Below, piece by piece: positions 35,821 to 46,273 of a stretch of 64,000 bases of DNA (the first letter of the stretch is position 1; each line of letters opens with the position of its first letter). The notes under the pieces are model-generated. The model did not search any database and was not told the origin of the DNA. It saw nothing but the letters and a program-made list of their open reading frames with translations. This DNA comes from Cristatella mucedo (lineage: Eukaryota > Bryozoa > Phylactolaemata > Cristatellidae). Made by a program: the position numbers and the translations under genes. The stretch lies in contig WPIO01000001.1 in the NCBI GenBank assembly GCA_009760855.2, positions 7,063,001-7,127,000 on the forward strand, read 5' to 3'.

Positions 35821-35940
35821 CGCCAAGAAGTCAGATCTGGCGCCAAGAAGTCAGATCTAGCGCCAAGAAGTCAGATCTGGCGCCAAGAAGTCAGATCTGG
35901 CGCCAAGAAGTCAGATCTGGCGCCAAGAAGTCAGATCTAG
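35821..35940. repeat. Perfect 20-bp tandem array, 6 copies
   Basis: Six consecutive copies of cgccaagaagtcagatctrg. Only position 19 varies, in the order G, A, G, G, G, A. It follows the interrupted LINE and precedes a CpG-rich stretch. Confidence 0.97.
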
Positions 35941-37072
35941 CGAGCTCCCGAAGCGCCTCTTATGCGTTCGCTCTATCGATTGCTATCGTTTGGCAATGCA
36001 CTCTTTGTTACGCTCCGCGAAGGCCGATAGCGAGCATCGCGGCATACGTAGCGGAGCCTCGGACTCGAAGTGAAAACGCGAGCTCTACCGATCGAGTGAC
36101 GGTCACTGGTCGCGCGATGTCTCGGCAAGGGCGCAGCCATGATCTTGGCTCGAGGACCAACCTCGACTTTGAGGGGTTACAAGAGGTCAAACCTTTTCCA
36201 CTTTTTTAAATTCACCCCAAAAAATATATATACAGTCTCTGTTCTTTTTGGGAGAGGCTGAGTCTCCGAGCTGAATGGGCGGAAGCCTCTTTCGGCACAC
36301 GCGTCCAAAACGAGTTTTCTCTCCGCCCCCCCCATTTACTCAACTCGGCGAAGCGTAACCGACCTGCGTGCTGACGGTCTGACGCGGAACCTGCGCACCG
36401 ACCTCAGCGCTCCTGTCAGCTCTGTTACCCCTGTGTAAGAAGAATTACCTCTTCGGGGACTTTTAAAAATACGAACGTTCTCGTTAAAAGCATGGTTAGC
36501 GCGCTCCGGAAATCGAGCCTGAGAGTGCCCGCCGAAGGCGACCCCTCACTGGCATCCCTTTTAGCTCCAGCTTAAAAAGAAAAGGAAACGGCCGACCTTA
36601 ATTTGAGAAAAACCCAAAAGGATGCGCCTTCTATGTGTTTCACACGCCTCCATAGTCGCCCTCAAAGCCTCAGTGGAAGCGTATTAGCAATAGCATGCTA
36701 GCGACTGACATGCTTCCATTCCAGCATATGCAAAGTGCCTAGAAAGAAATCTAGTCTTCTTAGAGTAACGTTTGGAGTGACCGTCATACCAAGACCCAGG
36801 GGTAGTTGTCAAAAAGTCAACGAGCAGACGCTCTTTATCTCTTTCATGCGCCAGCGCTGCGTCGGACTCTCCGGCCGCGAGCGCTCATCGATGCTGGCCG
36901 CGACTGCGAGGTCGCGCGCGGCGGTGCGTGCCATCTTGTCCGCTATATAAATGCCTTATTCTTAGTGATACCGGACTTCCAAAGGAGAGAGATAAAGGGA
37001 GCGCTCTTCGAAGCAGACGGCTTTGGTTGGAGGGCAGCGCACTTGTCCAGCCAGAACCGTCGAGGCAGACTC

Positions 37073-37141
37073 TCTCTCTCTCTCTCGCGCCCCTCTCTCT
37101 CGAGCCCCTCTCTCGAGCCCCTCTCCCTCTCTCTCTCTCGC
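37073..37141. repeat. Interrupted (CT)n tract in CpG-rich DNA
   Basis: CT runs broken by cgcgcccc and cgagcccc units, giving a short compound repeat. Confidence 0.85.
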
Positions 37142-37985
37142 GCCCCTGTCGCTCCCCTCGCTACGCTCCTGCCCCACGGAGCCAGAGCTGCGGCCTCCGC
37201 GACGGTCGACGACACTCGGTAGCCAAGAGCAAGACTTTGGCGCAGCTGCAAAAAGTCCCAGCAACGGCAGCGTCGTCATGAGTGTCGTGCCTTCGCAAGG
37301 TCGTATCGGACGACCGTCGCTAATGAGCCAGAAGTGCTAGGGAAGCTCCTGGTGCATTGCTAGCGCAGCCTCCCCGCGGCCTGCCGACATCCGGAAAGCG
37401 TCGAGAGATGGAAGCCGTCGCGCGAGCTTGCTAGCCGCCCGAAGCCTCGGTGCCCGAAGCCTTTGAAACGCCACGGGTGCCGCCGTCAGCTGGCAAGGAC
37501 TCTACCCGCGAAATGGTTGGCTTTATTTTAGCCTTGTGCGTCGAAGGTCGCCGGTTCAACTCCCGAGAGCGATACGACGTATTCGCTGTCTCTAGCGCCG
37601 CCGTTTCCCTTGGGCGCTAACGGTGCTAAATAAATCCGCCCCACGGTGCAGCCTTGTCGTATTGCATACACTGTGCAATTCGTTCATTTGCTTTCCCGAA
37701 CTCACTCCGCTGGCCTCCGCCAGGCAGCAATGGCGAGCGGTACTCTCCCGAAATCCTCCCGCAGAATAAGAACTTGGCAACGCGAGAGGCTTTCTAGCTG
37801 CTGCGGCGCTATCTAAGCGACTACGAGGCCGTTCGGGCTTATTCGAGCATCGATGGAGAGCTCGCTGTGCTTCTACTGTGCGCACGCGCGTACACTTGCT
37901 GCTTAGGAATTCTGACACTTCTACCGAGCTTTGCCAGCTTTATATAGGAGCTCGGGTGAACCGATATAACCGATGAAGCCGATAT

Positions 37986-38047
37986 AACAGCCTCATTTAT
38001 ATAGCGACAGAAGAGTCTTGGTGGCTACGATCGCCGCTTGCTGCGAA

Positions 38048-38135
<88 letters not shown>

Positions 38136-38160
38136 TACTTGATTTAGCAGCCTCATTTGT
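37986..38160 (-). mobile_element. SINE type-1 tail disrupted by TA repeat
   Basis: ataacagcctcatttatata, gcgacagaagagtcttggtg and atcgccgcttgctgcgaa are the reverse-strand tail. A (TA)n tract of about 84 bp has grown from this copy. A second aacagcctc-like piece (tagcagcctcatttg) follows the tract. Confidence 0.6.
38050..38133. repeat. (TA)n microsatellite, ~84 bp
   Basis: Pure TA repeat inside a reverse-strand SINE tail. Confidence 0.97.
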
Positions 38161-38349
38161 ATCCCTACTAATTAAGGCGAGAAAGTTCGTCCGTTACGAG
38201 CTAAGATAGCGGCGAACGACCAGTACTTCCGAGTGTGAAGTGTAATTTATATATAATTATATACTTCATTTGTAGTAGACGTGTAATTTATGCGCATTAT
38301 TGTATTTTAACTATCACTCAGCGGAGCGAGTCCACAGGCAGTGAGCTCT

Positions 38350-38478
38350 AGTAGTAGCACACGAGCCCTTAACGGCTATCGCCACAGCTTGCAGTTGGCA
38401 GTAAAGAATCAACTCACTGCATGATTCGAACCCACGGCCTGGGTTGAGAAGAGCAAGCATCTTCCCTCCTGGTCTATC
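38350..38478 (-). mobile_element. SINE (type 1), 5' and middle part
   Basis: cacgagcccttaacggctat, cgccacagcttgcagttggc and catgattcgaacccacggcc are in reverse order relative to the + copies; the end at 38460 is the box-A side. Confidence 0.7.
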
Positions 38479-39096
38479 GCGGTCAATCCTGGTCGACCGC
38501 CCACAGCAGGACACAAACCAGCGACTTGGTTCGTGACGAGCGGGTGAGGGAGCCTGCGGGGGCACGTCCTTCACCCTCGCCGAAGAGCTACTCCACTCGC
38601 TCAAAGCCAGGCTCACTCTTCTTCACGTCTTCGAGTTACCCCGCCCTACAAGATTCGATCCGGGCAACTCGATGCCACGGAAGAACTAGTTGCCCGTGCC
38701 AAGTCGCGAAAGGTAGCTTCTCCGTTTTAAGAAGTCGCGCGTCGTCCGCTCATCGAGGCGCCATCCGACATCGCCGGGGGCTGAGTTCGCGCTCGCAGCT
38801 CTCTCGCCACGTGGCGCCTCGATTCTCGGCGGCAGTGTCAACCAGCTAGGCGTCCCACGGAAGGACAGCCTGAATGGCGGGCCGCCACGTCCCGGCGTCG
38901 CTTCGCGACGTCGATTCGGAAGTGCCTGCGCGGCAACGGCAAACGGCAGCAGCAGACGGACGGACGGCGGGCACATGCGGGCGCAGTCGAGTGGCGACGC
39001 GCGTCGCGCTCGCCGGCGCCGAAGTTGACGTCGCGCCGATCGCGAACGCGTCGTCGTTCGCTCGAACGCCGCGCAATCGTCCGGCTGATAGTTCGA

Positions 39097-39140
39097 ACGG
39101 CGGCGCAGCGGCGCAGCGGCGCAGCGGCGGCGCAGCGGCA
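39097..39140. repeat. GC-rich 8-bp minisatellite
   Basis: Repeats of ggcgcagc, about four copies with one ggc insertion. Confidence 0.85.
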
Positions 39141-39715
39141 ACATGTCCTGCGGTTTGCGGCGTGTCACGCACGCGGCCTCATCGATCGCGACCGCCTCCG
39201 AAGCAGGGGGCAGGGGAGGACTCACGAGCTTACGGCTGCCGCCGCATCGGTCGTGGCTGAGGCGACGGCTGGTGACAGTGCCCCGCTAAGCATTCCGCCT
39301 ACCGCGCTAAATCTGCTCGCATCCTTCACCGTTCGCAGTCGGGAACGGTAGCGGCTGTCGCAGACGTTCAATTCAGCTAGGCGCGTGCAATCCGTCCAAT
39401 GTGAAGTGCCCAGACAGAGATTTAGTTCTTAGCGAGGTGCGATACAAATGCTTTGTAATGCAATCGTTCATTGGCGCTCGCGCGGTTGCGTGCGAGTGAG
39501 GTGGACGAGGCCAAGATGGCGACGCGCTAAGAAGAACCTGCATCTGGAGAGTGCCGACGTTTCAGCAGCGATGTTTGCCGTACACCATACAACCACAAGA
39601 ACGGCGTCTTTCTTAAGCGCAGCCAAGACAACGGGCTGCCCGCTCAGCGAGCGGTGGTTTCGAGCCGTGTGCTCGTGGCTAGCGAGCTTCTCGCCGAGGG
39701 ATTCGCTGGCCACGC

Positions 39716-39820
39716 GACTATATATATAGACTATATATATATAGACTATATATATATATATAGACTATATATACTATGTATATATATATATATATATATA
39801 TACCATATATATATATAGAG

Positions 39821-39859
<39 letters not shown>

Positions 39860-39862
39860 GTA
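39716..39862. repeat. TA-rich compound repeat
   Basis: Blocks of (TA)n separated by gac and gagagagac spacers; the unit tatatatatagac recurs several times at the left end. Confidence 0.93.
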
Positions 39863-40232
39863 TGCATGTATCTACTAATTAAAGTTTGAAAGTTCGTCAT
39901 GCCGCGGATGGCGCACTTGCGTCGCGTGGCAAGACAGCAAACTTCTTCAATCAAGCGGCAAGATAGCGAAACGTTGGCTTCCGTGACGGAACTACTATGA
40001 ATCAGCGAAGCGATTCCACAGGCAGTGAGTTGCTCCTATAAATTATGTGCCTTATACTTCCACGCGTATGTTTATATTTGTTGCGGTGTACGTTATTCAG
40101 GTAGGTAAGTACTACTAATTTAGCGTGACAAACGACTGCAAAATGTACGCAATTGTAAACTAGCTCGTTCTAGTACCAGTCCTTGACATCATTAAGTTCT
40201 CAAATGGTAGATTTCAACTTTCGCAAAATACT

Positions 40233-40269
40233 CTGCCTCTCGTGGGTAGCCACGAGAGGCAGGTTTTTT
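40233..40269. repeat. 13-bp hairpin followed by T6
   Basis: ctgcctctcgtgg and ccacgagaggcag flank a 4-nt loop (gtag), then gttttttc. It looks like an intrinsic terminator, but the setting is animal DNA; a run of T could also stop RNA polymerase III. I found no gene upstream of it. Confidence 0.85.
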
Positions 40270-40350
40270 CGCAACCTGTTGCGCCATGCCTTTCCTCTTG
40301 GGTAAAGTCGTGCTCCCTCTAATCCGTAGTGGGTTCGTAGATGCTTTCGG

Positions 40351-40472
40351 TGTCTGTCTCTGTCTGTCTGTCTCTGTCTGTCTCTGTCTGTCTCTGTCTG
40401 TCTGTCTGTCTCTGTCTGTCTGTCTGTCTCTGTCTGTCGCGCCCTCTCTTTCTTTCTCTCTCTCTCTCTCGC
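40351..40472. repeat. (CTGT/CTCTGT)n then (CT)n repeat
   Basis: Alternating ctgtctgt and ctctgtctgt units, followed by a CT tract from about 40445. Confidence 0.93.
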
Positions 40473-40553
40473 TGTAGGCCGGCTATGTATCCATAAGTAC
40501 CAGTATATCTATTTCACTCTCTCCCATTCTTTATCTTGTAAGAAAAAAAGCTT

Positions 40554-40693
40554 AGCTAATTCAACAGCCTAATTTATTTAGCGGCAGAAAAGCCTTTGTA
40601 GCTATTGCCCTGCTTTAGTGAGCGCCCACTGCAGGACTCGAACCCAGGACCTGAGTCGTGAAGGGCGAGTACCTTACCTCCTGGATTAAGTCG
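40554..40693 (-). mobile_element. tRNA-derived SINE (type 1)
   Basis: agctaattcaacagcctaat, gcggcagaaaagcctttgta, gagcgcccactgcaggactc and gaacccaggacctgagtcgt form a complete reverse-strand copy. Confidence 0.8.
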
Positions 40694-42185
40694 CATGGTT
40701 TGATGTGGTCGCAAAAATTTCAGCACTCCACTCATCCAGGTTTCATAACACGCTACTCGCAGTATTCGGACGGCCAAACGGAAACCTTTCTTACCGTAGC
40801 GAAATTACTCTTGCTCTCCCACTCTCTGCCTCATCATCCGCTATTGCTGCGAAAGGATGGTCGCATCTCGCATTGTACCCGTCATTAGCAATTATTTACT
40901 GTGGTTTTTGCTCTCTTACGTCATTCAGGCTCGAATGTGGAGCGACAGGGAAGTTTTTGTGGGGCACGCGTGGAATCAAAGAAGCGAGCAGTGCCCAAGT
41001 CGCTTCTCGTCGCAGCCTTGTCCTCAGGACCGAGCTCCGTCTGCGTGGGCGTGATCTTGTGCCGCCGGAAGCCGTGGCCGTTCCGAGCGAGTTAGAATTT
41101 GCAATTTGCGGCCAGATCGTCGAGATGCCATCAGCGTGCAGCAGTGTGGAGAACTATGCCTGGGACCGCCAAAGATTCTCTATTCTTTTAACCTTATGAT
41201 TTTTAGTTTTGCTTTCAGTTCTACACTCGATCGCTTTGTTTTTCTAAAGCTTTCGATAAACGGCCTTCGCGAGCCAGTTTGCAAGGTCAAGCCCTAGACT
41301 CTTCGAGCAACCTCGAGAAATGCGGACCGAATGGCGGAAGCTTGCCGGGAGAGCATCCGGGGATGCAGCGCAGCGAAACTGCGCTCGGAAGCCGAAGCCA
41401 GCGGATCGTCTATCGAAGGCCGTGCAGCACGACAGGCCGGTTGCGACTAACGACCGGTGCCTGAGGCGGCGGCTACTTGGCGGCAGACCGGAAGGGAACG
41501 ATGCGACTGGTGGAGAGGAGCCTCCGGGAGCCTTCCGGGAGCTGCAGATTGCTGTGTGCAGCAGCCTCGCATACTGTGAGTACCGTGCTACGCTTGCTAT
41601 CTATGCTAGCTAGACACTTTTCTTTTCGTCGAGTCCAGGTGGCCTATTTGACCAACTGGGAGGAGCAGATGCAGGAGCTCCGAGCGGCAGAGCGGCTCGG
41701 CCGAGCGCTCTTCAAGCTCGCAGCACGTAATCGGGCAGCGCCCCCACGTCAAGCGCCCTCTATCGGAGCGGACGAGCGGCGGGCTAAGGACGGTCGTGCT
41801 GGCTGCCGGCTGCTGCTGCCGCCGTCGCAAGACAGAGGAGAAGCTGTGCTATCGCGTTACGGAAGGAGGCCAGCGAGCAGCCGCAGGGGTAATCGGCTCA
41901 CCTACCGTGTAGGAGGCCGTCGGCCGGATCTCTGCCGGCTGTCTCTTCGGAGAGGTCGCTCGCTAGGAAAGAAGCTCTACACGAATCGCCTCGAAATGAA
42001 TCTGAGACTTAAGACCTGCCGAACGCCCACCATTGCGAGCCCTCACGACTATCCGCCGATCGACAGACTTTAGAGCGGTTAACCTAACGTTGACCGTTTT
42101 CCCTCGTCGTTGACCAGCGGAAATAGTGGGTGCGGCAACATTTTCTCGTTTGAGCCCGGAAGGCCGGTTTCCGTCTATCCGTCTG

Positions 42186-42725
42186 TAATAATAATAAAAA
42201 CAATAATAACACACTTGATTAAGCGCTCTCAGAGTACTCAATCTCTTTCTGGGCGCTTTACATTTACTGCAAATGGAAACGCAACTGAATGGTGAGTAAT
42301 ATCATGTTTGATAAACAACGTGAATAACATGGTTAGGGGTGACATGCACAGGGTCAGCATGCAAATGTGGTTAGTGGCGGCATGCACAGTGTCAGCACGC
42401 ATAAGCACATGAAGAACAAATCACAGGGACTCACTTAATGCTGTCCTAAATAGATGTGTTTTTAAGTTCTTTTTAAATGTGGTCAAGTAAGAGGATGTCG
42501 TGACACCAGTCGGAAGTGAGTTCCAGGCTTTCAGAGCATACGAAGTAAATGCACGGTCTCCAAAGGATTTGAGGTTTGTACGAGGTATAGGTAAAAAGTT
42601 AGATTCCAAAAAGCGGGTGGTACGATGTTTAGCTTGGTGGGGCAGTAGATCTGGTCAGTAGGTTGGGGCCAAAGAATGAAGGGACGTAAAAGTGAGTGAC
42701 AAAACCTTGAAGTCGATGCGTCTAT
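42186..42725 (-). mobile_element. L2/CR1-like LINE, 3' end
   Basis: On the - strand this reads LPIPRTNLKSFGDRAFTSYA, LKAWNSLPTGV, then FKKNLKTHLFRTALSESL and a stop, followed by the shared 3' UTR and tail. It is the best-preserved copy of this C-terminus in the window. The left end (42186-42215) is an AAT-rich tail. Stops occur upstream in the same frame, so it is inactive. Confidence 0.87.
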
Positions 42726-43020
42726 CCATCTTTTCTACGGCTTACCCGACCCCGGACCGCCTGCGATTTGCTACTGATATAGCAAATGATTTGTCATCCT
42801 GATTCTCTGCCTTCCGTAAACGGTTTCCGGTTTTCACATGATTAACGTAATATGAATGAAACGACAATGGATGAAACACTGGTGAACAGCTTGTTTCCTA
42901 TTCTTCGAATTGCCTACCGGACTGCTTACTCTCTTTGCCCTGCCTTCGTCGCTATTTATACTTAAAGAGCGAAACGTGCGTCGTCCAATTAGTTGAGACT
43001 TCACCTTTTGAGGCGCGAGC

Positions 43021-43021
<1 letters not shown>

Positions 43022-43084
<63 letters not shown>
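43022..43084. repeat. (CA)n microsatellite, ~60 bp
   Basis: Almost pure CA repeat between a CpG-rich stretch and a type-2 SINE tail. Confidence 0.96.
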
Positions 43085-43088
<4 letters not shown>

Positions 43089-43092
43089 TTCA

Positions 43093-43205
43093 TACGCATA
43101 GGGCGTCCCAAGAGAACTTAATCTCAATCCATGCGCTTTACACGTGCCGCAGTGGTCTAGCCAATCGCCGCCGTCATTAAGGCGAGCACTTACCCCCGGA
43201 CCAAA
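43093..43205 (-). mobile_element. SINE type 2 (tRNA-like head plus LINE tail)
   Basis: In reverse orientation, tggtccgggggtaagtgctc leads to gcggcacgtgtaaagcgcat and gagattaagttctcttggga. It abuts a (CA)n microsatellite at its tail side. Confidence 0.65.
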
Positions 43206-43842
43206 CCAGGAAGGCTCTGGATGAAATGTGCTAAATAGTGGTAGGAAGTGGAGTGGGTAGCGAGCAGCTACTTGTAGAGGGGTGATACTGGTGTTGTCTC
43301 TTGATTCGGGCGTACCTTGACCTTGAGGTATCGGGTAGCAGGGGAAACGGCGGAGAAGTCGTCATAGCCGCTGTAACTATGACAGGCGCTGGGATGGCAA
43401 GTCTTTCCTGAAGACATCGGAACTGAGCGACAGAGAGATAGTGAAGGAGAGGGAGAGAGATCAAGGGCGAGGGAGAGGGAGAAAGAGGCGTGTACAAATG
43501 GTGACATACAGACGTGAGTGGTGACCTACATTGTTTGGTGCCAGCTGCAGGAATCGGAGCCGCGTGGTATTTACGAAGCGAAAAGGTATCTATCCTAGAC
43601 AGGCGTAGGCGATTTCGGAGCCTGCTGGAGTGCCTTCCAGATGGCCTCGCTCGTGCAGGTGCTCACTGGAATGGAGCAGCTGTAAAATTCTTACCTTCTG
43701 CACGAGGCCCAGGAGTATAACTTCTAAGACCAGCGAGGCATATCCTGTTTTTGTCGAAGGAAAGTGCGCGGTGAAAGGGAAAAGGCCTTCATTCACTTCT
43801 CGCTATAGAAACCTGGTTGCTGGCTCAGCTTTCCCTGGGCCT

Positions 43843-43975
43843 TAGACCAGGGGTTAGGTGCTCGCTCTTTACGAACCGGGTCGTGGGTACGACTCCTAAA
43901 ATATTTGATCCTTTGACAACCGTAGATGGTGGTGATAACAGTAAAGGCTCTTATGCCGCTATATATCACATATAA
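43843..43975 (+). mobile_element. SINE (type 1)
   Basis: ttagaccaggggttaggtgc, acgaaccgggtcgtgggtac, tggtggtgataacagtaaag and gctcttatgccgctatatat. The snap-back gcccactgc motif is lost in this copy. Confidence 0.7.
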
Positions 43976-44099
43976 ATATATAAAACACGGCCGCGTTTTA
44001 CCGCAGCTCAGTAATTCCGTGCATTTACGAAATTCCGTCTAGATTTCTATAGCACACTACTCGTAAATTATCTTGCCCACGCAACGAGACCCTTACAGT

Positions 44100-44580
44100 T
44101 ACTCTGCAACTAGCTTGTCTGTCGTAAACTTACAAATTGCTACCAGCTCTCACCGAACTTCACCGGCATCAAGCAGACATCGACTTCAAGGTCATGTCAT
44201 TCACCTTTACATCCGTGTATTCTCGCATTCCGGCTCACGAATCTGACATAAAGAGTTATACTAGCAGGACCCGCTCCGCTGACTGACTGTGTGGCTGCAC
44301 CTCTAACCCTCATCAAATTCTTGGGGACACCATGCCTGCAATACCAAGCCACCTACATAATGAAACTCTACCAACTGACATCACGACATCCTCAGACTTG
44401 GAATTTAAAGCGAAACTTAATATGCACCTGTTCTCCACTACGTAATCTGCGAATCGTACGTTGTGTGCTTGTGTACACAACGATAATATATATTAAAATC
44501 CTTGCATTCCAGCCCAAGTAAAATCTAGCCGAGACATAGATGTAGTTCTCTTATGGCGCTTTATATATGCACACGCTTCA
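44100..44580 (+). mobile_element. Degenerate LINE 3' region
   Basis: The + strand can be read as ELHRHQADIDFKVMSFTFTS, comparable to LHWLPVKQRIDFKVLSLTF. Further on, ttcttggggacaccatgcct matches the LINE block around SFGDHAF, and the terminal motif tagttctcttatggcgcttt follows at 44550-44570. Heavily mutated. Confidence 0.55.
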
Positions 44581-44959
44581 TTAATGGTATTATTAATTGA
44601 AAGATAGGCGCCGTAGAATTTTTGACGTCACCCCAGTGTCTGCCAGTGTCGGCTTCTTTCTGTCCACAGCATTTCTAAGAGGGACATGCAGGTACGAGGC
44701 GTCCGTCGGCAAGGACGGCCTGAACAATAGAAATTACCTCCTCCCCCCCGGCCGCGCCCATCCCCGTGAGTACTGTATTGCCATAGCGAAAATTTGTATG
44801 CATGGGGATTAGGGTTGCAATGAGACTCGCCGGTCATTGGTATCTTCCCACCTGCGTCACGTGACGCCGGCACCTGCGGCTCTTCGTTCCGAGCTCGAAA
44901 TGCAACCGTTCCACTTCAGGACTGCAGCTAAGCCGGCCGTGAGTGCCATGAGTGCAAGC

Positions 44960-45045
44960 GCTCACTTTCACATCAGCCGCTCTGCTGCTGCCAAGCAGCA
45001 GCAGAGCGGCTGATGTGAAAGTGAGCTGCCAAGCAGCAGCAGAGC
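44960..45045. repeat. Perfect 31-bp hairpin with shifted direct repeat
   Basis: Arms 44960-44990 and 44996-45026 are exact reverse complements around the 5-nt loop ccaag. The segment containing ctgccaagcagcagcagagc at about 44988 recurs at about 45026, a 38-bp shift. It lies in intergenic DNA. Confidence 0.95.
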
Positions 45046-46104
45046 TGCTGAAAAAGAAGCTCGCCTGGTAGAAACTTCGTGATACTGCGGGATATGTTAG
45101 CGAACGCAGTGACTAGTCCAAACGAAGACCGGATTGCTGAGACCCACCCACGTGAGGTGGCCTGTTTTCTTTTTCGAAGCTTTGCTGTCTAAGCAGCCTG
45201 TTCAATTTTACAGAGGCATGCTTGATTTAAAAGCACGCTTCAAGTGTGGCTAAGCTGTTTTAGCAAGGAAACTGCCGGCGTTTCGAACAGTACGCTATGA
45301 ATTTCTTACATAAGAGCACTAAATAGCAGAGAGATATTGACAGAAGAGCATCACTTCCGCCTCGATGCCTTTGTATTTTCGTAGCTAATTTAAATAAACG
45401 GATTGTACAGTGACCACCAATCGAATGTGGTGCTCCAACTATTATGTTTAATGAGGCTTCTATTCCGAAGGTCATAGAATAAAACGCTCAAGCTGCACTA
45501 GATATATGGGCAATTGCATCTTCTCTCACTTTTTACACAAAGAGAGCCTCGGACTGCATTAACAGCCACACCCTTTTACGACGGTGCCTATTAACATTAG
45601 CTTACCAGCCCCTTGGTCACACCGTATTCGCGCTTAAAATCTTCCAATTCAGGCGAGCCAATACTAGAAAGTTGCAACTCAAACCCTAGGCCCACATTCA
45701 CTGGTCAAAATCGATCGGAACGGAGCTCGTCTGTTTTTCTTCCAAAATTCGAAAAAGCATGTGTAGGGTTAGGCTTCGGCAATGGCGATGGCATCAGGGA
45801 TACATAAAATAGGATGCATAAAAAACTCTTTCCTTAAGATAAAACAACTTTGCCGGCCGCCAGATCTTAATCCTTGTATCGACCAAATAACAAGATGAGA
45901 ATTAAATTTTATTGTGGATTAGAGCCCTGGACTAAGCCGGTAGCCATGCAATCCTATCGGCCTAGAATAAATGCTCACTTAACCTACAGAGCAGGTACCT
46001 ACCTTTAAAGATCATCTGAAAATTTAACATAGGCAGAAGCACACACGTGGGGTATTTCGCAGACTTATGTAAGATGCCTAATATTGCATATATTAATCAA
46101 GGAT

Positions 46105-46242
46105 ATTAATTAGGTGCTCGCCTTTGATGGCCGAGGTCAAGGCGCTCACTTTTGACGACCGAGGTCGTGGGCTCGAGCCCTGCGGTATATGTGAAGCGCC
46201 TTAATAGTGATCCAGTTCTCCTAGGGGATTATTCACATGAAT

Positions 46243-46248
<6 letters not shown>
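46105..46248 (+). mobile_element. SINE type 2 with duplicated head
   Basis: The box-A-like block occurs twice in a row (aggtgctcgcctttgatggc and aaggcgctcacttttgacga). It is followed by gtcgtgggctcgagccctgc, gtgaagcgccttaatagtga and ttctcctagggg. The tail continues into (AT)n at 46240-46270. Confidence 0.7.

Positions 46249-46270
<22 letters not shown>
46237..46270. repeat. (AT)n tail of a type-2 SINE
   Basis: About 16 AT units directly after the SINE 3' stem-loop, apparently the mutated 3' tail. Confidence 0.9.

Positions 46271-46273
<3 letters not shown>

Noticed and set aside
35821-35940. The 20-bp array as a CRISPR-like array.
   Set aside because: The units are directly adjacent with no spacers, and the genome is animal.
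38686-39225. 179-residue ORF on the - strand.
   Set aside because: Same reason: CpG-rich DNA with a GC minisatellite and overlapping ORFs in opposite frames; no recognisable domain.
41477-42073. 198-residue ORF on the + strand.
   Set aside because: Arg-rich product with no motif, in GC-rich DNA next to a LINE; no splice context or homologue recognised.
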